From contig JALPQD010000924.1 of NCBI GenBank assembly GCA_023101885.1, positions 132,638-196,637 on the forward strand: 64,000 bases of DNA, in the 5' to 3' direction. The notes beneath the pieces are model-generated. The model was not told the origin of the DNA. It saw nothing but the letters and a program-made list of their open reading frames with translations, and did no database searches. The DNA comes from Typhlomys cinereus (taxonomy: Eukaryota; Chordata; Mammalia; Rodentia; Platacanthomyidae). Below, in pieces: positions 43,601 through 54,854 of the stretch. Numbering within the stretch: position 1 is the stretch's first letter; every line of letters begins with the position of its first letter. The position numbers were made by a program, and so were the translations under genes.

Positions 43601-45293
43601 TATATTGCCTTTGATAGGATGGTCATTTTTACGATGTTGATTCTGCCAATCCAGGAACAAGGGAGGTCTTTCCACCTTCTGGTGTCTTCTGCAATTTCTT
43701 TCTTTAGGGTTTTAAAGTTTTCATTGTAAAGGTCTTTTACCTCCTTAGTTACCATTTACTAGTTTTTTAAAAAAATTTTAAATTATTTATTATTTATTCA
43801 ATTGTGCGTGTATGTGTGTGTGTGCGTGTGTGGAATCACGGAGGAATTCAGGAACCACCATGGACACTTCCACCTCCTCCTTGTTTACTCTGCCCCGGGA
43901 TTCACAGGCTCCACCCTATGAGGAACAGAAATGCAGGCCGCCCCTGCTTCTGCCCGGCGTCTCTACGTGGGGTCTAGGATCCGAACTCAGGACCTTCCGC
44001 CTGCAAGGCAGAGGCTTAACCCCTGAGCCACCTCTCCAGCCCCACCATCTACTAGTTTTAACTTCAGTTTGTTCTTATTTTCTTAAGAACTTGAAATGTG
44101 TACTTATATGAGATTTGATTTTTTAACATAAACACACACATCTATAAACTGTGAATTAAATTGCACCATAGATCAATTAGACTTAACAAACGTATTAAGT
44201 ATTCTATCTTGGAGCTGGAGAGATGGCTCATGGGTTAAGACTCTGGCTCACAAGCAGAAGGTCCTAAGTTCAGATTCCAGGTCCCATGGAAAAACACAGA
44301 GAGTAGAAATGGTGGCAGCCTGCACTTTTGGCCCTGGTGGGCAGAGCTTGGCAAATCCCAAAGCAAAGAAAAAAGGAGGTAGAAGCAATCCAGGATGATC
44401 CCTGAAGTCACCCTTGGGCCTCCACAGGGACACACACAGTGCCCTCAGACAGAGAGAGAGATTTTTTTTAATAACAACTATCTAATAGACACCAGTAGTC
44501 AATGCAGTTTTGGTTTTATGAGGCATGTTTACTGGTTTGAGGTTCTCGGTCTGTTTTAACTGAGAGACTGGCAGATACTCTAGTCATGTTATATCTCCAA
44601 TGACTCAGAGAATAAGTGTGCTGGGAGGAAGAACTGAGGAGCCAGTCCAGCTATAGTCCTTGGTGTGAGCACTCTCAGACCCTGCAGTAAACCACACACC
44701 GCAGTCACCTTACCAGGTCCTTTTATGTGTGCTGTCTATAAATCTAAAAACGGTTCTTAGCTTCAAACTGTTTTTTAAAAAGCAGCTGAATTTCACACTC
44801 ATGGGGCATTTTGCCAATTCCTGATGCACATGCATGGTTGTGTGTGTATGGTCGTGTGTGTATCTGTATTACTAATTCATCAAATACCAAAAGGGATAAG
44901 CAATCGCTAATAATATTAAAATGAATACCAAAAGTAGTTGACTTTAAATTACTTATTAATATAGCTTTCAATTACTTTATAAATTATACTTTTATTCCTA
45001 ATCCAGATTTCTAAATCAGAAAGAATTTAGTAGACTTGGGTATATCATTCTTCTTCCAGGTACTCAGAGACAAGGGGTAAAAGATTCTCGAGTTGTACCT
45101 TCTTAGTTCTATGAGACCATGACTAGGGTTTGCCTGTTTTTCAGCCAATAACTACATGGAAGAAAAGTGTCAGGCTGTCATCCAAGAACTTCGTAAGTGT
45201 TGTGCTCGATATCCCAAGGGAAGATCTCTTGTCTGCTCAGGATTTGAGAAAGAAGAGGAAGAAAACTTGACACTAAAGTCTGGATCCAAATGA
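36516..45293 (+). CDS. CMC4: CMC4 (p8 MTCP1), mitochondrial twin CX9C protein, two coding exons
   Basis: Exons 36516-36573 and 45145-45293 join into 68 codons plus stop, the usual CMC4 length. The product begins MPQKDPCQKQACEIQKCLQ. The twin CX9C pairs are visible as C7/C17 and C28/C38, with further cysteines at 12, 39 and 50. Such proteins are small helical hairpins oxidised by MIA40 in the mitochondrial intermembrane space. The codon at the junction (Ala) is split G|CC across GTAGTA and TTTTTCAG borders. CMC4 is expected to share its promoter and 5' exon with MTCP1, so one transcription unit makes two unrelated proteins by alternative splicing. Its 8.6-kb intron is almost entirely nested repeats. 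Confidence 0.96.
36985..37200 (+). repeat. ID-B1 dimer (B4-like) SINE
   Basis: GGGGGTAGAGTACTTGCCAA and CATGGGTTCAATCCTC (ID), then CCAGACATGGTGGTGCATAT (B1). Confidence 0.75.
37615..37720 (+). repeat. ID-like SINE
   Basis: GAGGCCCTCAATTTGATCCC followed by TAGCACTATG and an A-rich tail. Confidence 0.55.
38683..39078. repeat. Unclassified interspersed repeat with GGGA/GACAGA simple repeat inside
   Basis: It interrupts the old L1. It contains GGAAGATTTACTTGACTTAC, a GGGA tract and a GACAGA tract (about 38865-38935), and ends near CATTCAGACCATGACA. The layout resembles DNA-transposon fragments, but I cannot name the family. Confidence 0.5.
40470..40575 (-). repeat. ID-like SINE, antisense
   Basis: GGAGACTGATCCTGGGTCC and CTCTACTACAAAGTTATG. 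Confidence 0.5.
40585..40945 (-). mobile_element. CA-tailed SINE, antisense, with an extra GGGAGA tract
   Basis: (GT)n at 40613-40656, then a GGGAGA/GAGAGA tract to about 40710. A normal body follows, with box B complement AGCTGAACACAGGACC and 5' end CCATCTCTCCTGTCCC. Confidence 0.85.
40955..41085 (-). repeat. B1-like SINE, antisense
   Basis: TTTTGAGACAGGAGTTTTAC, CTGGCTGGCCTTGAAATCAC and TGATTCTTCTGCCTCTG. Confidence 0.75.
41200..43768 (-). mobile_element. 5'-truncated L1 with target-site duplication
   Basis: 41221-42243 is the 3' UTR, with a purine tract (minus strand) at about 41265-41345. 42244-43749 is the C-terminal third of ORF2 (after the reverse transcriptase core), from TKEVKDLYNENFKTLKKE to the stop. 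Two nonsense codons break it, one near 42604 and one near 42450. TACCATTTACTAGTTTTTT flanks it at 41200-41218 and 43750-43768. Confidence 0.93.
43769..44058 (-). mobile_element. CA-tailed SINE at the same target site as the L1
   Basis: Antisense body 43769-44042, with a short GTGTG tract and CpG-rich body. The left flank is the L1 duplication ending ACTAGTTTTTT. The right flank ACCATCTACTAGTTTT (44043-44058) is a third copy with one mismatch. Confidence 0.92.
44213..44470 (+). mobile_element. CA-tailed family SINE
   Basis: GGAGCTGGAGAGATGGCTCA start, GTTCAGATTCC box B. The tail has ACACACAG then GAGAGAGAGAT and a T-run instead of a long CA tract. Confidence 0.85.
45145..45293 (+). CDS. CMC4: CMC4 coding exon 2
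   Basis: Encodes NNYMEEKCQAVIQELRKCCA through an acidic tail EKEEEEN to SGSK and a TGA stop. Acceptor CTGTTTTTCAG. Confidence 0.96.
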
Positions 45294-45488
45294 AATTGTG
45301 CTGAGAAGTTAAATGTTGTTCCATGTTTCCTCCAAAAATGTGTTTTATTTACTATCCCTTCTTCAAGCCAGGGATCAACAAATAGCAAATGAAAAAAAAA
45401 AAAAAAAAACTGTAAGAGTTAGCAAGTATGCCATCTATGTAAAATAGACTAAAATACAAATACACTAAAAAATGAATATGTAGAATGT

Positions 45489-45494
45489 AATAAA
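45489..45494 (+). terminator. Candidate CMC4 poly(A) signal
   Basis: AATAAA lies 196 nt after the CMC4 stop, the first canonical signal downstream. Confidence 0.55.
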
Positions 45495-45499
45495 AGTGA

Positions 45500-46450
45500 G
45501 CAGCTGAAATTTGTTTTGAGAAAATTTTCAATTTGGTACTAAATGTATTTTAAGAGCCTATTAAATGAAGAAGACATTAGTAAATTATCTCTTATACTTG
45601 AATTCTGACTTTTACCTGGATCTCACTCTTGCTACTCCATCCTTGGATCCCTGCGGAATAAATTCTGATTTGGCCCAGAGCATAGCATAGAAAGGCAGAG
45701 TTTATTACAGAAAAGCAATGTCAAGCTGAGGCAAGGTTTGCATGAGAACAAAATTATGTCTTTTTTCTTTATCAGAAAGCTCCTGGCTTGATACTAGTCC
45801 TGGTAGTTCAGAATGTTATCCACCCAGAGCCAGAGACATTAATTCAGATTTTACTATTTGGATCAGTAATCTAAGTCCTGAAATTTCAGTTTTTTACAAA
45901 CTGCTGGTTTTACAAACTGCTGATTATAAGGGAAGAATTCATCTTCAATTTCAAGCTTGCTAATATTTAACTTGTTACTGAGAAGACCATCTAGTGACAA
46001 TGAGTAAACTTTGATTAATGATCACGCCAAGCCCTTAAACATCACAATCATAATGTCCTTCATAGATTACATGGTACAGTAATTCAATGTTTCCTTGATC
46101 CTAACTCAAAACCAGTAATACAAGTGTCCTTCCAGATGCCAGTAGGATCATTTCTTTGTTTTTACAGCCTAACCATGGGTGCTTAACATTTGTTCAGTAA
46201 CAGGTTTTTCTAATGTTCACTGATTACTAATTTATCATGAAGGAACTGAAGAGAAATTTATGTTGAAAGTCAGGCAGGTAGCAAACTACATTATCAATAT
46301 TAAATAATTTATCCATTCTTGATATCCCCATATCCAAAAACTGCTATAGTAGATGCAGATGATATCAAGAGAAAGCTGCTGAAGGAAGTCTATTGGCAAC
46401 TATTTTATGTCCATTTGATTTACTCAAATACTGTTGCCCTTCTTCCACAA
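45500..46450. other. Intergenic sequence 3' of CMC4
   Basis: No gene or confident repeat seen. Confidence 0.4.
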
Positions 46451-46454
46451 TGGC

Positions 46455-46600
46455 TTTTGTGGCTGGAGATGTGGCTTAGTTGGTAGATGACTTGCCTACC
46501 ATCCAAGAGGCCCTGGCTTTGATCCTCAGCACCATATAAACCAGGCATGATGACCTAGACCTTTAATCTTGATGTTCAAATATCAGTATTATTTGAGACC
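46455..46600 (+). repeat. ID-like SINE
   Basis: GGCTGGAGATGTGGCTTAGT, TTGCCTACCATCCAAGAGGC and TTGATCCTCAGCACCATA. Confidence 0.75.
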
Positions 46601-48940
46601 AAATCTTTAAAGCAACATTCTCCATAAACATTTCTAGGAATCACTAATGGAAATAAAAGGCTTTTGTCACATGAGGAATGCCTGGCTAGACACAAGCAAA
46701 GTAGTTTCTTTCCTGTCAGACTTCAGGTTTTTCATGTTAATATGATTTATGGGTCTTTGGAGAAAGGACTGTTGTGTTGCCTAAGTAAATCCATTTTGTA
46801 GACAAGCATTCCTTCAATGACAATTGGGATATTCTGTCTTGGAAATGTTTTTGGTCCACAGAGGAGGGTATTAGATTCTCATGAAAAAATTAGAATGAAC
46901 TATCATTGGTAGTAAAAAATATTTAATAAAGCATTTTGCAGTTATGTTCCTGCCATCATACTAAATTATATTTAAAATTAATATTTGATAGTGATTTTAA
47001 GATTTTTGTAAAGATTTTAAAATCAGTTTTCTGTTTTATTGTGAAATTATTTGTAGTCAAATTTCAAAATATTTTAAGGGTTTTTCTACTGAAGTATATT
47101 TCCTTATTTTAAGCTTTAATATCTTTAAATTATTTCCTCTTTCCTTTAAATTGTCCTGTTTCAGATCTATGGGAAGATGTTGGTTTATATCTTACTCATT
47201 TTTAGCTATTATTGTATACAGAAAAATGTAATACCCATCAGAGAAAGCTTAACCTTTATAGAGTGATTTTCATGTGATACACACACAGTTAGCAATGAAA
47301 CTCAGTTTTCAGGAAGAACTATCAACTGGTGACAACTATGATTTCGTCTCCCATTTTAGAGCTGAAAATCACTCCCAGTGGCCATCAGTGAAACTAAGTT
47401 TAATCACATGGTTAGTGAACTGTTAGTAGGGAAAGTAGTTTTCTATTGTGATAGGTAAGTCAGTTGTGAGGTGACATTTGTGTGACATGTAAGTATTCCA
47501 TTATCTACAACCTTTCATTCAGTAGATCTGTTATCTACTGATGGCAAAACTCCACTTTTTCATCCTGCCATAATTTAACTTCCTCTTCCCTGTACCTTAA
47601 CTACTTAATATTAGAAAAGGTAGATAGTTTTTAACGTTTAAAATAGAAAAAGAGGAACTGGGGGGGATGGGGGGCAAGGGAGAAAAGAGGAAATGGAAGG
47701 AGAGAAATGCTGTCTTTATTCAAATTCTTGATTTCTTAAGGATAAAGGTATCATAGATCTACACTGTATGGTTTCTGGGAAAGCAGGTCTAAGCCTAAAA
47801 GTTTTCTCCAACTATATACATTAGTGTGATTAACTGAACAGAGAAGCTATTTTAAGTTCAGGCTCTGATTTCCCAGAAATTGTACTGTATATAATAACAG
47901 ACAAATGAAAGTGTTAATATGGTAGAGGGAACAGAAGGCAGCAGTTTCATTTTTTGAAGGGATAGCTGGATGAGAGCATCTCAGATCATCCCAAACACCG
48001 AGAATAAAAAAAATTCAAATTCATTTCTCTATCACTTTTTTCAGATAGGTTTATTATATTGTCCCAAACTATTGAAGTAGAGGTTCCAAATTAAGACCTT
48101 GACCATTAGTTATGTCCATATTTCTGGCAAATATCAAATAAAAATAGAGAAGACATTCTTATAATTAACTACACAGGACCTCTGCTTTAAGATACTGCAA
48201 ACATACACCCTAAAAGCACCGTACTTAGAATTATTTACACTTTCCTTACAGAATCTGGTCTGCCACAATCCATGAGACAGTAGCTGCCTGTATCCAACAG
48301 CAAGGGCTCTCAAGAGGTGGGTCCAATGTGAGAGTCCAGAACTCCAAACTGTTAATCTCTTCAGAGACTGACTGATGAGAAATCAGGGCAAATAAGATGT
48401 TTTGTTAGTATGTTGTGATAATGACAGTGATGCTCATAACAATAGATGATACTACTCTTGTGGAGCTCAGGTAGATGCAGCAGGTACTGGCAGGTGCTAG
48501 AAGAGCAATCATTGCTCTCACACCGTGGAAGCTATTAGTACAGTTACCAATATCTGCCAAGAGAGGACGCAAAACACCAACCCATCTTCAAAGTCAAATT
48601 CTCAGTGCCTTACATATTGACAATGCTCATTTCCTCCAAGGTAAAAACTTCAGCTTCACCACCACTAGTAGAGACCAATTACTAGACTCTGGATATCTGG
48701 GCAAATACAAGCTCTGCCAAATAGGCTTCACTAGTTAAATAGAAAATAAATGCATTTAAAATGCAGTTGTCAGTACATCAAACTGCTCTGTAGGTAGCTG
48801 TCATACCCATAGAATGGGAACTTAGAGTGGAAATCTTTGGATCTAAAGCTGGATGAGTGTAGGGAAATGCACATATCAATGGGGTTGCCTGAAGAAAGAT
48901 AACTTGATATAGTATGGAGGCCTGAGCTTTCACAGTAGAC
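46600..48940. other. Intergenic, nothing recognised
   Basis: AT-rich sequence without coding signals. The frame at 48475-48738 shows no recognisable domain. Confidence 0.4.
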
Positions 48941-49115
48941 AAAACAGAGTGAACCCTGGAGTCCATAGACAGGCAGAAGGGTTGGAGGGAGTGGGAGGGA
49001 ATGGTGAAGGGAAAGAAGGATATGGGAGGGAGGAGGGAGGGAAGGAAGCTGGGATAAATACTCAATATGCTTGTAAAAGTAGAAAAATAAAACCACAAAT
49101 ATTTTCAAAAAGAAT
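48940..49115 (+). repeat. Probable L1 3'-UTR purine tract and tail
   Basis: GGGTTGGAGGGAGTGGGAGG and following G/A-rich text ending near AAATAAAACC resembles L1 3' ends. Confidence 0.4.
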
Positions 49116-49119
49116 GTGG

Positions 49120-49344
49120 GGGGGGGGCTAGAGACATGGCTCAGGGATTAAGTTTCTACCTTGCAAGCAGAAATTCCTGAGTCCAGATCCCAGGTCCCAC
49201 ATAAAAATGCCAGGCAGAAAATGGTGGCAGCCACACTTCCAGTCCTGGTGGGCAGAGCCTGGGAAAGCCCAGAGCTAAGCTAAAAGGGGGGTAGAAGCAA
49301 TCCAGGATGATTCCCGAAGTCACCACTGGTCACAGTACCCTCTG

Positions 49345-49384
<40 letters not shown>

Positions 49385-49390
49385 GTTTTT
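49120..49390 (+). mobile_element. CA-tailed SINE
   Basis: GGGGCTAGAGACATGGCTCA start, GAGTCCAGATCCCAGGTCC box B, (CA)n at 49350-49380. Confidence 0.85.
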
Positions 49391-49479
49391 TGTTTTTTTT
49401 AATATAGCTGTCAGGCCCTGGTATCATTAGATCTTGCACAAAAGGAATCACAACTATTCTTTTTTCAGGAACCCTTATC

Positions 49480-50470
49480 TCCCATTTCAGACACAGCAAA
49501 GTTGCTAACATAATGAGGCCACCCTTTGTAAAAGTTATGCCAAAGTTGTGAGCTTACTTCAGTGGTCAATTAGCTGAGGTACGTACAGTATAACCAATCA
49601 ACCTGTCACAAACATTAAGTGACCATGTAGACCCCATTCTGAGAAGAATTCAGGCAGGATGAAGAGCAGCTCAAGTTCCCAGAAGCAACCAGCTAGGAAT
49701 AAACTCCAGAGTAGACCTCTAAATCTTATTTCAGACAACCAAGATGCAGTCCGAGGCCAGACTGTTACCTATTACAACTTTTTTGAGAAACTTTCCCTTT
49801 TTCTGTACTCACCAATAATCACAGGGAAAGCAGACAAACCTAAAGGTAGACCCTACCCCACCAGAGGTATAAATTGGCCACTCTCACCCACATTTCAGTA
49901 GCTTTTGTTGTGGCTATAGCCTAATCAGTACATGTGGCATAACCCTTGCATATGGCATAACTCAGGGCCATCAATAAATACACTGCACACATGAAAGAAG
50001 AATCTGTAGCAATGACCCGATATTTGATGCTAAAGAATTACTGTAGGTGATATTTCAGACCTTCATGCAGCTCTTGCTAAAAGACTTTGCTTGGAAGAAT
50101 GAAGCTTGTTAAACAACAAGGCCTATATTGAAGACAACCTGGCTGAGACTATGTGTTGATGTCAGAGGGGTACGCTGGATACTGTGGTAGGGAGATGTAG
50201 TGTTTTGTCCAAGTGTCTAGAGATTACATCAACACTGTTTAGCAGCACTCTCTAATTAAATAGACCCTTTGACTATAAAATCCACGTTAGTTCTTCATTC
50301 TGTGTTCCTGGTTTTTGCCTTTTGGATCAAATACTCCCTGTAGAGCCTATGGGGGGGGTCACAGTTCCCCATTACTGGGCCTCTGGGGGATTTTCAGAAT
50401 AAACTTGGGGCACTTCTGAAATATGACTCTGAATTATCTTTTGGCTCTCGTGTCCTGGAAATAGCAAACA
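49480..50470 (+). repeat. Possible LTR-retroelement remnant
   Basis: Has TATAAATTGGCC (49869), a G-rich stretch GGCCTCTGGGGGATTTTCAG and AATAAAC (about 50397) in plus order. No terminal repeat pair or duplication is seen, so this is tentative. Confidence 0.25.
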
Positions 50471-50863
50471 GATTACTATAAATTTTTGGTATGGTGATAA
50501 AGTATTGTACTTAGTTTTAAAAAGAATATTTACCTTTTAGCAATAACTATTAAAGTATAATAAAATGACTCTTTGGTATTTCGCAATAGTTAATAAAACA
50601 AATATAATTTCATGATTTCTGGAGGTAAGCAATAGATTATTAGGGGATTGACTATATTCATATATTTCCAGAGTAAAAAGTGATAATTTTTAAGTTCTTG
50701 CACATAAGAAGTTCATGTAAAGATGATTTAATACATATTGTGAGCAAAATAACATGTTACCTTAAATCCTATCAGAATGTAATAAGGAAATACAAATGGG
50801 TGAATCCTATAAAATTGTACACATATTGGTAGCTTTAGTTTTCAGATTCAATATGACAGTCTT

Positions 50864-51192
50864 AAGATGGGTTAAAAGGGGGGCTGGAGAGGTGGCTCAT
50901 GGGTTAAGCCTCTGCCTTGCAGGCGGAAGGTCCCAAGTTCGGATCCTAGACCCCACATATAGATGCCAGGCGGAAGCGGGGGCGGCCTGCGTTTCTGGTC
51001 CTGGTAGGGCAGAGCCTGTGAATCCCGGGGCAGAGTAAACAAGGAGGTGGAGGCGGTCCACGGTGGTTCCCGAATTCGCCCGTGGTCCTACACATACATA
51101 TACACACATACATAGACACATGCGCACACATGCATACATGCACAATTGAATAAATAAAAAAAAACTTAAAAAAATAAAGATGGGTTAAAAGG
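50864..51192 (+). mobile_element. CA-tailed SINE with perfect 16-bp target-site duplication
   Basis: Body 50880-51176 with TGGCTCATGGGTTAAG box A and AGTTCGGATCC box B. AAGATGGGTTAAAAGG flanks both sides (50864-50879, 51177-51192). The CpG-rich body suggests a recent insertion. Confidence 0.95.
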
Positions 51193-51194
51193 TA

Positions 51195-52180
51195 AACATC
51201 TTTAACATACGATCTTACAAACACACTATCACACATGAGATCATCTACAAGTTTAAGATTTCAATCTGAATAAAACTAACCTTTAACAAAAAATTTTTGT
51301 ACAAAGTCATGAACAAATACATATTCATATATATTTGTGTATGAATAAATTTTTGTAAGAAGTATTCTGAACATATTAAGGGCTAGGCCCTCTGGCTTAC
51401 AATGAAGATGACAGAAGCCTAGTCTTCTGAAACTGATTTTCTAGTTGGAGTTTCAAACACGGTAATGGGCCTTTACAACAAAATGTATTACATGGGCTTA
51501 AACTTTTAAAGAATAATTTTAAGAGGTGGGGGTCATCATGAAACAGAAGACTGCATTAGATAAAAATAATTTATGGCTTTGACTACCTGGAATATCTCTT
51601 TAAATTTCTGGCTTAAATGTTGTATTTCATATTAAACTAGATAAAGAAATAGAGGGATATTGTTGCTTTAATATTTCAGCAAATGTGAATATTTCATGTT
51701 TCAAAGCATAAAACCTTTTCTATGCAATAAATACCAAATAGTTTCTCCCTTCTGTCATCTAAATCACTTGAAAACAGCCATGAAATGCAGTATCTGGTAT
51801 GGTAGAAAACATTCCTGGGCAGTATCTTAATGATTTATCTCACCATCCAATTTTTCTCACCATCTCACCAATTTCCAGCAGTTGTTTTCCATGACTCTTC
51901 TACCCAATATAAAACCTGCAGCACATCATATACCACTAACACAACTTCATTTCATATTCAGTCTTTTCAGTTATAGCACTTATGCTGCCATTTTGGTGGG
52001 ATAATTAAAGCAAGTACAAATAGCTCTCATCTATAATCTAAAACCAACAAAAATGAAAGTACACACCAAGATAGCAAAATCTTTCATGCTTATAGGCAAA
52101 TGTATTCAGTTCCTTTCCATATACCATATAATAAAGTAACTACTGCTTTTCCAAATCAATAGTTTGGAATACAGTTGCAA
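51195..52180. other. Intergenic, nothing recognised
   Basis: AT-rich; no gene or confident repeat. Confidence 0.4.
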
Positions 52181-52182
52181 TC

Positions 52183-52598
52183 CGCCTGCATGGTTGCTGA
52201 TTAATGACCATCACACAACTTAAGGGAACAAGGAGTTTACTTTCTTATGACAGTCCGGTTATAGTTCTCAGTCCAGCTTGATGGGAGAGCATGCACCAAC
52301 ACCAAGGCTAAGGGAACTGGCCACACCATCACTGCATAACGGCTGAGAGATGGACAATCCTTACTTGCCACACTAGCATGTCTGGCCAAGTATACAGAAG
52401 GATGTTAACTCCCTCAACCAGCAATCTGTGATTTATCCAGGGCCTAATCCCACGCACCATGGGCTGGATCTTTCCCGTCAGCTAGACAATGTCCTTCAGG
52501 TTTGCTCTGGGCTTAACTCAACCATCAACTCTCTACAACTGTGCCCAGAGCTCAAACCCTCAACAGTCAAGTTGACACCTGTGCTTAACTATGACAAA
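52183..52598 (-). repeat. URR1-like hAT element near FUNDC2 3' end
   Basis: Close match to 12967-13385 along its whole length, including TGTCAACTTGACTGTTGAGG in reverse. It lies about 200-275 bases beyond the FUNDC2 stop, so may form part of its 3' UTR. Confidence 0.65.
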
Positions 52599-52796
52599 TA
52601 CAATATTACATGGCAGAAAAAAATCATTCTTGCTGACCTAAAGTTTGACCAAGTGAGGAATACTGAGAGGAGTGCTAACATCTACTGCCTCTTCTGTCAT
52701 GTCAAGCTCATGAGCCCGTATTAAATTATACCAGCAGATGTCTATGGACCCACACAGCTTTGCCACAGCAGGGAGGATGCATGTGAAAAAGAGAGA

Positions 52797-52949
52797 CTAG
52801 TTCATCCTGTGATGGACTATAGAGGTTGCCGTCAGGAAAAAACCCAGAACAATGGAAGTGAAGCTGTATTTCTTATGATGCCATTCCAAGAAGAAACCTC
52901 CAAAAAATCCTCCAGTCACTAGAACATTCTTCTTCACAAATGATACAAC
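52797..52949 (-). CDS. FUNDC2: FUNDC2 last coding exon, frame-shifted at the C-terminus in this sequence
   Basis: After acceptor CTTCTGTTCTCAG the exon encodes VVSFVKKNVLVTGGFFGGFF, the conserved C-terminal membrane segment of FUNDC2 (FUN14 family, outer mitochondrial membrane). Orientation and position match the human order, tail to tail with CMC4. The conserved ending Gly-Met-Ala-Ser-stop is present only if one base is added after TTCTTGG. The ancestral stop would be at 52873-52875. As written, the frame runs on for about 30 extra residues to a TAG at 52797. FUNDC1 also ends similarly, but the VSFVKKNVLVTGG wording fits FUNDC2. Upstream exons are not in the window. Confidence 0.85.
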   Translation of the reverse strand, partial: VVSFVKKNVLVTGGFFGGFFLEWHHKKYSFTSIVLGFFLTATSIVHHRMN

Positions 52950-53389
52950 CTGAGAACAGAAGATTTTTGATGAATGGGTTATTTTGCTAAGGATATTAAT
53001 ATGATGAATCATTTTATTACTGATGATTGTAGGTGAGGTCTTATTTCCTTAAATTCCTGTAAATGTTCCACTCGTCTGAGATTTGGTGCATATGCTCACA
53101 CATTCTGGGCGACTTCTTCATTCTGCTCCACCATCAGTGTCCCTGCCTTGTCACTTCACTCTCATTGCTTCACTTTCACTTTTGTCCTTAACTTGCTAGA
53201 ATGCCTACATGAGGCATTATCTTCAGCTGTATACCACCAGAGGAGAAGAAAGAACTCTGGGCTCTGGGGTTCGAGTTGAGGTCTTAATGTTTTCAAGGAA
53301 AGGCCGTTCCCGATAAGCAGTCCCCCAGCCTTACTTCACTCACTTATTTTCACTTTCTTTCCTCCTGTTCGTTTATTGCCTTGTTAGTT

Positions 53390-53735
53390 TGTTCATGATT
53401 TGAAACGTGAGTTGTCCCCCACATGGCACCTTTAAGGGATGGAGCCATGCTGGAGAAAGGCAGTCACAGGTGATGGTCTTGAAGTGGATTAGTCCCATCC
53501 TACTTCCAGGAGATGTCTGCTCTTACAGCTGGCACTGTAGCAGCTCTTGGCCTCCACAAAGGACGTGACTTAAATTGTCTCCAGTTTCTGTTGCCAGCCA
53601 TGCCTTTTCGGCCATGAAAGACTGTATCTCCCCTCTGGAACTGTAAACTGAATGAATTTCCTCTTCTCCCTCAAGTTGCTTGACTTTGGGCGCTCTCTCA
53701 CAGAAACACAAAGAGTAACCGGTATAGTTTGTATT
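53390..53735 (+). repeat. Old URR1-like hAT element
   Basis: ATGAAAGACTGTATCTCCCC, CTGTAAACTGAATGAATTTC and CTCAAGTTGCTTGACTTTGG match the common rodent hAT 3' text as recalled. It lies in the first FUNDC2 intron upstream of the last exon, antisense to the gene. Confidence 0.55.
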
Positions 53736-54854
53736 CAAATGAACCAACAAACTAAAACTTGTTGAAGTCACCTTGTTAGATACTGAATTTATCATCTTCG
53801 CCTCATTTCCCAAATGAGACCACAAACTCTATTTCTCTTAGATGCCCATTTTGACCACTCTTCCCTTTCTGCATAAAAGCACCGTAAAAGCACTTGTTAT
53901 CATCTAGCTGGCAATTCTGGTTTATCTGTTGAGTATTTTTCTCTCTGCTAAGTCATTTGTGATTCAACTACCTGCTTTCCAACCTCCAGAACTTGTTGAC
54001 ATTGCTTGTATACTAGTGTTCCTTCCCTGTTTTCTAGATCCTTGTGGGATTAACTTTTTAATTGTGTTTTTATCACTGAGAAATATTTCAGAGAAAAGTA
54101 GAGATTAATGCCAATTTTCTCTGCCATGTTTAATCTAACTAATTTGTCTACTATTTCTTGCTTTGATTATATGACCCTTAGCAACTCTGGAATAAGGGGT
54201 ATCTCATATGCCTCAAAGTATTTATTTGCACTCTGAACTCATTTTAACCCATTTCTCCATGAATTTCAAGGGAGTTAATGGAAGAATCTCAACTCTCCAG
54301 GTCTCCTTCTTGACACCGTTTTCCTGCTTTATCTCTCCTCAGTTCATCACAGTTGTTTTGCTGGGACATAAGAATATCTGAAATATTTCTGAAAGTAACA
54401 GATCAGCAGTCTCTTTAATACTAGCTCATAGAAGTTAACCTTGCAAACTTTCATAAAAGAGACAAATCTGTCCTACTGCTTGTGTTTAAATAAAGTTTTA
54501 TTGCAACACAACTTTACTTACTTGTTTACATATGATCTATTGTTATATTCACTCTACATGGGTGAGTTCAGTAGTTAGTTGTGTTGACCATGGTCCACAA
54601 ACTGAGAATATCTATCATGTGAGTATCTTAGAAAGTCTACTAAACTCTTGCATAGATATCCCTATTACTTCCACACAGAGCAAGAAATTTTGGTATTTCA
54701 GAGACAAGATATAACTCAAATGATTAGATTCAACCACTTTGCACCCTTATTCCTATAAGAGCTAGTTTCAACCACCATCTATCAGTTTTATATCCCCACT
54801 CACTGACAAAATTCACCAAAATACTTCAATTACTCAGGTTTTAAAGACTGCCTC

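Larger units (their letters stand above)
37740..44140 (-). repeat. Old L1 ORF2 remnant, host of several nested insertions
   Basis: Pieces 37740-38680, 39080-40460, 41095-41200 and 44043-44140 read in order as antisense L1 ORF2. Examples are TTATGTATATGTACCACATT, CTAAGGTCTCTGATCCATTT and CTTCAGTTTGTTCTTATTTTC. The gaps are filled by later insertions. It lies antisense in the CMC4 intron. Confidence 0.75.

Noticed and set aside
42989..43729. Plus-strand frames of 61-115 codons
   Set aside because: Shadows of L1 ORF2 on the minus strand.
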